From Acidimicrobiaceae bacterium (GTDB taxonomy: Bacteria > Actinomycetota > Acidimicrobiia > Acidimicrobiales > Ilumatobacteraceae): a DNA stretch of 64,000 nt. The position numbers and the translations under genes were made by a program. The stretch covers positions 298,960 through 362,959 of the forward strand of contig JACJWF010000003.1 of NCBI GenBank assembly GCA_020637295.1, in the 5' to 3' direction. Below are positions 7,058-13,335 of the stretch, piece by piece (position 1 is the stretch's first letter; every line of letters begins with the position of its first letter). The notes under the pieces were generated by a model. The model had not been told where the DNA came from. It ran no database searches and worked only from the letters and a program-made list of their open reading frames with translations.

Positions 7058-8727
7058 GCCCCGAGGAAGTCGCCGAACGCCTCAACGGTCGCCCCTCGGG
7101 CGACGGCTGGTCGGCGCGCTGCCCGGCCCACGAGGATCGCAGTCCGTCACTGTCGATCGCCGCCGGCGACAAGGGCGGCACCGTGGTGCACTGTCACGCC
7201 GGCTGCGAACCGTCCGCGGTCGTGGCCGCGGTCGGGCTTGAGCTGCGCGACCTCGCGCCGGACACGCCGAGCCGCGACGATGCCGTGGCGACCTACCGCT
7301 ACACCGACGAGAACGGCCGTCACCTCTTCGACGTCGTGCGCCGACCGGGGAAGCGTTTCCACCAGCGCCCCGCCGACGGTCGCACCGGGCCCGGGGCGAT
7401 GAAGGACACCCGGCTCGTCCTGTACCGGCTCCCGGCGGTGCGCAAGGCGGTCGCCGCCGGCACGTCGGTGTTCATCGTTGAGGGCGAGAAGGACGCCGAC
7501 CGGCTCGCCTCTGAGGGCTGGTGCGCCACCACCAGCCCACAGGGTGCCGGGAAGTGGGCGAAGGTGGCCGACCACGCCCGCGAGGTGCTGGCCGGCGCCG
7601 AAGTCGTCGTCGTGGCCGACAGAGACGGTCCCGGGTACAAGCACGCGACCGAGGTCGCGGAGAGCCTGCGTCCGGTCGCCCGATCGCTCATCGTCGTCGA
7701 GGCGCTCGGCGGCAAGGACGTGTCCGACCATCTGGACGCCGGCCACGCCGTCGAGGAGCTCGTCGAGGTCGACGGAACGGAAGCACCCGTGCCGGATCCG
7801 CCACCGCCGGTCCGGCTCACGGACTGGGCCGCGGCCTTTGCCCGGCCGCCCGTCGAGGCCGTCGTCGACGGGCTGCTGTTCCCCGGACGCTGGACCGGCT
7901 TCGTCGCCCCGGCGAAGGCCGGAAAGTCGACGCTGGCGCTCCACATCGCCCACCGGCTCGCGCGCGGCCTGGAGCCGTTCAGCGCCGGCCACCGACCACC
8001 CGAAGCGGTGCTCTATTTGGACGGCGAGATGGGCGAGATCGACGTGGTGGAACGTCTCGACGCCGCCGATCTGAGGCCGGCCGATCTCGGCCTCTTGGCC
8101 TACAGCGACTTGCCACCGAAGGGCGACACGGTGCAAGGCGGCGCGGCCATTGTCTCGACCGCCCACCGCCTCGGCGCGTCGGTAGTCGTGCTCGACGGCA
8201 TCAACGCCTTCGTCCGCGGCGCAGAGAAGGACGACGGCCCCTGGAGGGCGCTCTATGAGCACACAATCGGCCCACTGAAGCGAGCCGGGGTGGCGGTGCT
8301 GACGTCGGACAACACCGGCAAGGACGTCACCCTGTCGGCGCGTGGCTCATCCGTGAAGCTCGACAAAGCCGACGGAGTGGTGTTGGTCAAGCGCACCGAC
8401 GACGGGGTGCGGCTCACCACCACCCACGCACGCACCTCCAGCTACGTGCGCGAGCTGACACTCAACGTCACCGGCACCGACGGCACAGCACCGATCAGCT
8501 TCACCGTGTCGCCCTTCGCCTGGCCCGCCGGCACCCTCGACGCGGTCGCCCTGCTGGACTCGCTCGGAGTACCCGCTACGGCTGGCCGACCGGCCTGCCT
8601 GGCCGCTCTCAAGGCAGCTGGTGAAGGGGTCCGAACCGAGGTGCTCGCGGCCGCGATCCGGTGGCGAAAGGGGTCGGGAACACCTCCGGGAACACGTCTC
8701 GGGAACACATCGGGGGAACACCCATGA
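7054..8727 (+). CDS. Primase-helicase: CHC2-type zinc finger, TOPRIM domain and RepA-like RecA ATPase
   Basis: The 557-residue protein has three modules. Residues 20-60 form a zinc finger of the DnaG/gp4 type (Cys23, His26, Cys47-His48, Cys51). Residues 135-215 are a TOPRIM fold with the catalytic Glu143 (IVEGEKDAD) and Asp189/Asp191 (VVADRDG). Residues 275-480 are a RecA-like AAA_25 helicase with Walker A APAKAGKST (Lys291) and Walker B LYLDGEM. This architecture serves autonomous replication of phages and satellites. The tail is low-complexity (GTPPGTRLGNTSGEHP) because the DNA there is an iteron-like repeat array. The start ATG overlaps the upstream stop by ATGA. Confidence 0.88.
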   Translation: MSPEEVAERLNGRPSGDGWSARCPAHEDRSPSLSIAAGDKGGTVVHCHAGCEPSAVVAAVGLELRDLAPDTPSRDDAVATYRYTDENGRHLFDVVRRPGKRFHQRPADGRTGPGAMKDTRLVLYRLPAVRKAVAAGTSVFIVEGEKDADRLASEGWCATTSPQGAGKWAKVADHAREVLAGAEVVVVADRDGPGYKHATEVAESLRPVARSLIVVEALGGKDVSDHLDAGHAVEELVEVDGTEAPVPDPPPPVRLTDWAAAFARPPVEAVVDGLLFPGRWTGFVAPAKAGKSTLALHIAHRLARGLEPFSAGHRPPEAVLYLDGEMGEIDVVERLDAADLRPADLGLLAYSDLPPKGDTVQGGAAIVSTAHRLGASVVVLDGINAFVRGAEKDDGPWRALYEHTIGPLKRAGVAVLTSDNTGKDVTLSARGSSVKLDKADGVVLVKRTDDGVRLTTTHARTSSYVRELTLNVTGTDGTAPISFTVSPFAWPAGTLDAVALLDSLGVPATAGRPACLAALKAAGEGVRTEVLAAAIRWRKGSGTPPGTRLGNTSGEHP

Positions 8728-8803
8728 CCGACATGGCCCCGGACCTGCATGGGAACAGTTCCGGGAACACCCCGGAACACCACCTCAAACCGGATGGGAA
8801 CAC
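8676..8803. repeat. Iteron-like GGGAACAC direct repeats, candidate replication origin
   Basis: GGGAACAC occurs at 8676, 8688, 8701, 8714, 8763 and 8796, with one-base variants at 8751 (GGGAACAG) and 8773 (CGGAACAC). The first four are spaced 12, 13 and 13 bp apart. The array spans the last codons of the primase-helicase gene and the following 76 bp, and is followed by a short GTGTGT/ACACAC hairpin near 8807-8827. Regular direct repeats next to a replication protein are what a theta or satellite origin looks like. Function is inferred. Confidence 0.5.
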
Positions 8804-8897
8804 CGGGGGGTGTGTACCTACACACACCCGGAGTTCACCGGGTCGATGTGGGTCTCTCGGCACGGGGCAGGGCAAGACGGATTCGCCCATCAGCTCA

Positions 8898-9530
8898 TCA
8901 GCCGAAGAACTGGCCGTCACACCAGTTGTTGGCATCGCCGATCGTCGTGGGCAGACCAAGTCGAGCGCGCACGATATCCGCTGTGCCTGTGGACGTCGGT
9001 GCGTCTTCCCAGACGCTGTTCCACTCGGCGATGGTTCGTACCTTGCTGACGGCTTCCAAGAATGCAGCCATTGTCGAGTTCTCTGTAATGAGGATGTCGA
9101 TGTCGGCTTGGACGTCCTCAGGCCACTCATAGTTGACGAGATCTTGGACGAACTGGGCCATTGCTTGGGCAAGTCCTGCGTACCCAGGAAGCACGGTGGC
9201 AGTGAAGTCCGGCCACTCGCGACTGCTGATCTGCCCATCGCCGAGGAACGGCGCCTCGGTCAACTGCAGCAACTGGAGCGCGCAGTTCATCGGTGCGACG
9301 ATCTCCAGGTAGTGATCGCCGGGCGTCTGCGGCGCTTCTGTCGTGCTCGTGCTGGACGTCGTGGTGCTGGACGAGGTGGTCGTTGCCGCCTGCTCAGTAG
9401 TGGTGGGTGGCAGCGATGTCGTCGCGGCCGACGACCCGGCTTGCGGAGTGCTCACGGAGGAGCTGTCAGAGTCGCTGCAACTTGCAGCCAGCGCGAGGAC
9501 AATCACTGGCAGCGCACTCCAGCGTCTCAT
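8898..9530 (-). CDS. Secreted lipoprotein cargo of the integrated element
   Basis: The 210-residue product starts MRRWSALPVIVLALAASC, a lipoprotein signal peptide with lipobox LAAS-C. It is followed by a Ser/Thr-rich linker (about residues 20-62) typical of actinobacterial lipoproteins, and a folded domain of about 145 residues with two cysteines (APMNCAL and NNWCDGQFFG). I recognise no family for that domain. The gene runs against all other genes of the element, in the manner of a lysogenic-conversion cargo gene. A surface-exposed role is inferred. Long open frames on the opposite strand here are shadows. Confidence 0.75.
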   Translation of the reverse strand: MRRWSALPVIVLALAASCSDSDSSSVSTPQAGSSAATTSLPPTTTEQAATTTSSSTTTSSTSTTEAPQTPGDHYLEIVAPMNCALQLLQLTEAPFLGDGQISSREWPDFTATVLPGYAGLAQAMAQFVQDLVNYEWPEDVQADIDILITENSTMAAFLEAVSKVRTIAEWNSVWEDAPTSTGTADIVRARLGLPTTIGDANNWCDGQFFG

Positions 9531-9577
9531 GTTCTGCTCCGTTCCAGTTCTCCGCTTCCAACCGCGAGAGTACCCCC

Positions 9578-9820
9578 GAGCGGGCCCCTCCGATCTTTCC
9601 AGCGCAGAGGGTGGCCGCCAGGACCGCCAGTCCGCTGCCCCCCTATAGCGAGCACCCGGGGTGCTGGTGAGAGGGGCGGGGTCGAGTCTTTGCAGGGGCG
9701 ATGCGCCGCCAGGACCGCCAGTCCGGACGTTGTGTGTGGTGAGCGTTCCGTGGCGAAGGGGAGGGGCGGGGCCGATTCTTTCCAGGGACGATGCACCGCC
9801 AGGACCGCCTCTCCCGACGT
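9578..9820. repeat. Three degenerate tandem units of about 90 bp
   Basis: Related 55-60 bp blocks begin at 9578, 9671 and 9761, 90-93 bp apart. Each runs from a GAGGGGCGGG-like start, through a TCTTTCCAG-like middle, to CCGCCAGGACCGCCAGTCC or a variant. They fill most of the 350 bp between the lipoprotein start and the next gene (9531-9882). GGAC-CGCCA-GTCC is itself a small inverted repeat. No protein is convincing here. They may be regulator or packaging sites, or remnants of duplication. Confidence 0.55.
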
Positions 9821-9882
9821 CTCTCCCCCAGCGTTTCCCCAAGGGGGGGTGTCCCCCACCGACCACAGAAAGCGAGCATGAC

Positions 9883-10095
9883 ATGAGCGAGTTGGACTAC
9901 AGCAGGGTTACCCAGGTCATCGGGGACTGGATGGCCGAGGACCCTGGTTGGCATCGTGACCTGGAGGACAACCGCCTGACGTGGGCGCTGTCCGGGTGGG
10001 ACGAGGCCGGCTGGGGTCAGGTGGACGTGATCCACAAGGTGACGGGCCAGTTGGTCGCGTCGGCGCGGGTGCATCGTTCGGCGCTGGAGGCATGA
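9883..10095 (+). CDS. Small acidic protein of unknown function, upstream of the capsid gene
   Basis: The 70-residue product begins MSELDYSRVTQVIGDWM. It contains several Trp residues (DWMAEDPGWHRDL, LTWALSGWDEAGWGQ), then a strand and helix (VDVIHKVTGQLVASARVHR). No family is recognised. The ATG at 9883 follows a purine-rich AGAAAGCGAG. It lies 178 bp before the capsid gene. That gap holds no gene I would support, although a 61-codon frame from 10092 is open. Confidence 0.5.
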   Translation: MSELDYSRVTQVIGDWMAEDPGWHRDLEDNRLTWALSGWDEAGWGQVDVIHKVTGQLVASARVHRSALEA

Positions 10096-10273
10096 AGTTG
10101 CATCTACACAGAGTCGCGGTAGGGTGCGGGGCGACTCCCGCGGACGTGCGGCCCTCGGCCCTACGTGTGGAGCTTGCGAGCATCATTGCCGGACATCGCC
10201 GCATGACGACTCTCCCCCGTTCAACGGGCGCTGAGGCCATGCGCTGCGCGCCCATGTTCCGCAAGGAGTTCCC

Positions 10274-11791
10274 ATGACCAACACGGTCAATCCCGCCACG
10301 TCGTTCATCGACGTGCTCAAGGGCCAGGTGGAGACGCTCAAGTCCGAGCGCGCCACCATGCTGGCCGAAGCCACGGCCATCTGTGACGCGGCGCAGGCCG
10401 AGCCCCGCAACCTGACTCCCGCCGAAACCGCCCAACTCGACAAGCTCACCGAGCGCGGCAAGAAGCTGGCCGAGGACATCGAGGTCAAGAGCGAGCACCT
10501 GCTCAACCTCGCAAGCCTCAAGGCCGAGCGTGCCGGAGTGCTGCGGACGCTGCGTACCTCGCACCTGTCTGGTGACGTGACGTTCTGGAAGCAGTCCGCG
10601 CCCGCGTGGACGGCCGACGCTGACAGCGTGTCGGAGCGCGACGCGGTGACGCTGGCCCGTTCCGCCCTGGACGCCACGCACGCCCGCAATGTCGGTGTGC
10701 CCGAAGAGGGCTTCGCCAAGGTGCTGGACGTGCTGACGGACGGCCGGGACGGCGAGCGCGGCCGTATGGCCCGCTGGGCGGTCGCTGCGTCGAACCCGGC
10801 CTACGAGCGTGCCTTCGGCAAGCTGATCGTGGACCCGACCCGCGGCCACCTCGAGTGGACCGAGGAGGAGCGCGTCGCCTACAAGACGGTGAGCGAACTG
10901 TCCCGTGCGATGAGCCTGACCGACGCGAACGGTGGCTACATGGTGCCGTTCACGTTGGACCCGGCGATCCTGCTGACCAACGACGGCAGCAACAACCCGC
11001 TGCGCCGGCTGGCCACGGTGAAGATGACCACCACGGATTCGTGGAACGGCATCACCTCCGCGGGCGTCACCGCCGAGTGGAAGGCCGAGGCCGCGGAGAT
11101 GGCCGACGCTTCCCCGACGCTGGCCCAGCCGTCGATCCCCGTGCACCTCGGTGACGCCTTCATCCCGTACACCTACGAGTACGGCATGGATGCCGTGGAC
11201 GCCCTCCAGCAACTCTCGATGGTGCTGCGCGACGGTGCCGACCAGTTGATGGCCACCGCCTACACGACCGGCACCGGAACCGGCCAGCCCGCCGGCATCG
11301 TCACGGGCCTGACCGGCACCGCCTCCGAGATCAACTGCGCCACCTCCGAGACACTCACCGCCGCGGACGCGTACGCCCTCCAGAACGCCCTACCCGCCCG
11401 GTTCAGCGGCAACGCCACCTGGCAGAGCCACATCGCCATCGCCAACGAGTTCCGAGCCATGGAGACGACCAACGGTGCGCTCCAGTTCCCTGAACTGCGG
11501 AACACCTCCCCGTCGCTGTTGGGTAAGCAGTGGCACGAGAACTCCAACATGGACGGCACCTACAACCCGGCTGCCACGGCCAACAACTACGTGCTGATCT
11601 ATGGCGACGTTGCCGCCGGGTTCTTCATCGTGGACCGCATCGGCGCCACCCTGGAGCTCATCCCGCAGCTGTTCGGCACGACGAACGGCCGGCCCACCGG
11701 CGAACGCGGCGCCGTGCTCTGGTTCCGCACCGGCTCCAAGGTCGTCCGCACCCAGGCGCTACGGATGCTCGACATCCCGACCACCGCCTAA
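10274..11791 (+). CDS. HK97-family phage major capsid protein
   Basis: The 505-residue protein has an N-terminal coiled-coil region (about 8-90), as in the scaffolding delta domain fused to HK97-type capsid proteins. A charged linker and the HK97 fold (about 200-500) follow. Recognisable segments are GGYMVPFTLDPAILLT, the strand-rich middle with GVTAEWKAEAAEMADASPT, and the C-terminal GERGAVLWFRTGSKVV. No portal, protease, terminase, tail or lysis gene lies beside it, so this is not a complete prophage. Single capsid genes occur in degenerate prophages and in capsid-encoding satellites. The latter fits the intact integrase and replication genes. The start ATG has AAGGAG six to eight bases upstream. 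Confidence 0.88.
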   Translation: MTNTVNPATSFIDVLKGQVETLKSERATMLAEATAICDAAQAEPRNLTPAETAQLDKLTERGKKLAEDIEVKSEHLLNLASLKAERAGVLRTLRTSHLSGDVTFWKQSAPAWTADADSVSERDAVTLARSALDATHARNVGVPEEGFAKVLDVLTDGRDGERGRMARWAVAASNPAYERAFGKLIVDPTRGHLEWTEEERVAYKTVSELSRAMSLTDANGGYMVPFTLDPAILLTNDGSNNPLRRLATVKMTTTDSWNGITSAGVTAEWKAEAAEMADASPTLAQPSIPVHLGDAFIPYTYEYGMDAVDALQQLSMVLRDGADQLMATAYTTGTGTGQPAGIVTGLTGTASEINCATSETLTAADAYALQNALPARFSGNATWQSHIAIANEFRAMETTNGALQFPELRNTSPSLLGKQWHENSNMDGTYNPAATANNYVLIYGDVAAGFFIVDRIGATLELIPQLFGTTNGRPTGERGAVLWFRTGSKVVRTQALRMLDIPTTA

Positions 11792-11831
11792 CCGATCTGG
11801 GCACCACAACGGTGCCGAGGTCAGAGATCGG
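11792..11831. terminator. Two-storey hairpin after the capsid gene
   Basis: An outer stem CCGATCT (11792-11798) with AGATCGG (11825-11831) encloses an inner stem GGCACC (11800-11805) with GGTGCC (11811-11816) around ACAAC. It begins directly after the capsid stop codon and is the likely transcription end of the capsid unit. Confidence 0.55.
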
Positions 11832-12004
11832 CGCCGGTGCTCAGTCCCGCTGCGGGCGGTGTGGGACTTGCTTCCTTTCACCCACGCCGCCCCGCAGCGC
11901 ACGCCGTGAAGCCAGGAGTGGGGCTGCAGTGAACGGAAAGCACCTAGGGGTCCGCGCCGGTGAAGTACCGTCCAGTTCGTGACCTCGACGGGGCGGAGCC
12001 GGCC

Positions 12005-12838
12005 GTGACCATTGCGATTGCGCTGAAGGTACGCGATGGCATCGTGTTGGCTGCGGACAGTGCGACGACGCTCTCTAGCGGCACGTCGATCCACAACGTC
12101 TACAACCACGCCAACAAGATCGTGAACCTGCAGAAGGGTAGGCCGATCGGTTTGATGACGTGGGGGATTGGCGGCTTTGCGAACGCCAGCATCGCAACCC
12201 TGGCAAAGGACTTCCGTGCCGATGTCTGGCCGAGCAGGTTCGAGACCGGGTACACGGTCAAGGACGTCGCAGAGGCCGTTCGCTCCCACTTTGTAGACGT
12301 AGGGGCGGACGGTGAGCTGAAGGCTCGACCTGAGGGTGAGCGGGCCTTCGGCTTCCTCGTGGCCGGGCACACGCCCCACCAGACTCTCGGTGAGGCGTGG
12401 GTGGTCGAAACTGATCAACAAACGGGCGACTGGTCGGACCCGTTGGAGGTCCTGTCCGGAGACCAGGGACTGGTCTGGTACGGGGTGCCTCAGTGGATTC
12501 AACGTCTGGTCGTAGGGATTGACATTGGAGCCGTGGCTCTCGCATTGGTGGAGCGGTTCGGCATCCCGCCGACGGAACTCGGTGCGGCGATCGAGGTCTT
12601 TCGCTCTTACAGCGAGCGTTCCTTCATTCATCCCGCGATGCCCATCCAAGATGTGATCGACCTCGCGTCCTACCTAGCCGAGGTGACCAAGGGCGCTGTC
12701 GCCTTCACGCCAGGCGCGCCTACGGTAGGTGGCCAGACCGAACTCGCTGCTATCACGAAGCATGAGGGTTTCAAGTGGGTGTCGCGGAAGCACTATTTCA
12801 GCCAGGACATGAATCCGGAGACGATGCGATGGGGGTAG
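12005..12838 (+). CDS. Stand-alone proteasome-like Ntn hydrolase
   Basis: From GTG 12005 the product begins Met-Thr-Ile-Ala-Ile-Ala and continues KVRDGIVLAADSATT. Removal of Met would expose Thr1, as in HslV and proteasome beta subunits. Asp at position 17 from that Thr and a Lys in the HANKIVNL segment (position 37, canonical 33) fit the catalytic site. GGGGCGGAG lies 6-14 bases before the GTG. An upstream GTG at 11960 would add 15 residues and bury the Thr. The 277-residue length exceeds that of core beta subunits. A C-terminal region (GLVWYGVPQWIQRLV) recalls other bacterial proteasome-like proteins. It lies inside the mobile element with a coupled small gene. Substrate unknown. Confidence 0.72.
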   Translation: MTIAIALKVRDGIVLAADSATTLSSGTSIHNVYNHANKIVNLQKGRPIGLMTWGIGGFANASIATLAKDFRADVWPSRFETGYTVKDVAEAVRSHFVDVGADGELKARPEGERAFGFLVAGHTPHQTLGEAWVVETDQQTGDWSDPLEVLSGDQGLVWYGVPQWIQRLVVGIDIGAVALALVERFGIPPTELGAAIEVFRSYSERSFIHPAMPIQDVIDLASYLAEVTKGAVAFTPGAPTVGGQTELAAITKHEGFKWVSRKHYFSQDMNPETMRWG

Positions 12839-13062
12839 AGAGATTGTCCAAGCAACTGCACACGGTGCCAACAAACCAGAACGAGGTGATCTATCACCCC
12901 GAGGGTGCTCGTACGCGTATCGAGTCTTCCAAGCGCGCCGGCGAGCTGAGTCGTTGCGTGTCACGTCCCACTGAGGTCCGCTTCGAGCTGACTCCGTCAA
13001 GCGAGTCACGTAGCTTCAAGCTGGTGCTGAAGAACTCAACGAGGCAAGGCAAGACCGCCTGA
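12829..13062 (+). CDS. Small basic protein coupled to the Ntn hydrolase
   Basis: ATG 12829 lies inside the last codons of the hydrolase gene (10-base overlap), and the frame gives 77 residues ending in NSTRQGKTA. The middle region (EVIYHPEGARTRIESSKRAGELS) and the strand pair VRFELTPSSESRSFKLVLKN suggest a small beta-containing fold. No family is recognised. The overlap suggests it is a partner, inhibitor or substrate adaptor of the hydrolase. A shorter or non-coding interpretation cannot be excluded. Confidence 0.45.
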   Translation: MGVERLSKQLHTVPTNQNEVIYHPEGARTRIESSKRAGELSRCVSRPTEVRFELTPSSESRSFKLVLKNSTRQGKTA

Positions 13063-13248
13063 CGGGGCGACCCCGTTTCCCCGAGCATCCGCCTGCGTCG
13101 AGTCGGGCCGCGTGTGCGCTGGCGTTCGTAGTCGCTCATCAGCGGATCATGCCCTTCGTTCTGTGTCCTATGAGGCCAACAGCGCTCGGCGACGCAAGTT
13201 CACTGACCTGGGTGTCTTGAACTGACTACACCGTTAGCCTTGACGCTC

Positions 13249-13335
13249 ATGTCGAAGAAGACCAAGAAGCGCAAGGCGAAGATGCGCCGCAGCAAGGCCA
13301 ACCACGGCAAGCGTCCGAACATGGGGCGTGGCTGA
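13249..13335 (+). CDS. Ribosomal protein bL37 (28 residues)
   Basis: This short gene encodes a very basic 28-residue peptide beginning MSKKTKKRKAKMRRSK and continuing ANHGKRPN. SKANHGKRPN is the hallmark of the actinobacterial large-subunit micro-protein bL37 first seen in mycobacterial ribosome structures. It binds 23S rRNA. Length and composition match the family, with four extra residues (MGRG) at the C-terminus. The stop overlaps the GTG of the following peptidase gene by 8 bases. The gene marks the return to core chromosome after the mobile element. It is easily missed because of its size. Confidence 0.72.
   Translation: MSKKTKKRKAKMRRSKANHGKRPNMGRG

Noticed and set aside
8724..9881. 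A plus-strand frame starting in an ATGA overlap with the primase gene
   Set aside because: The first residues only repeat the iteron-derived GNTSGNT sequence, and the rest is antisense to the signal-peptide-bearing lipoprotein. The lipoprotein reading is far more convincing.
10092..10277. A 61-codon frame between the small acidic protein and the capsid gene
   Set aside because: No ribosome-binding site, no recognisable sequence, and it ends inside the capsid start. More likely an untranslated leader.
4840..13248. Attachment-site direct repeats flanking the integrated element
   Set aside because: Comparing 4836-4973 with 13063-13248 by eye gave only short matches such as ACTACAC and CTTCGT. 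None is long enough to call att sites. The exact borders remain unknown.
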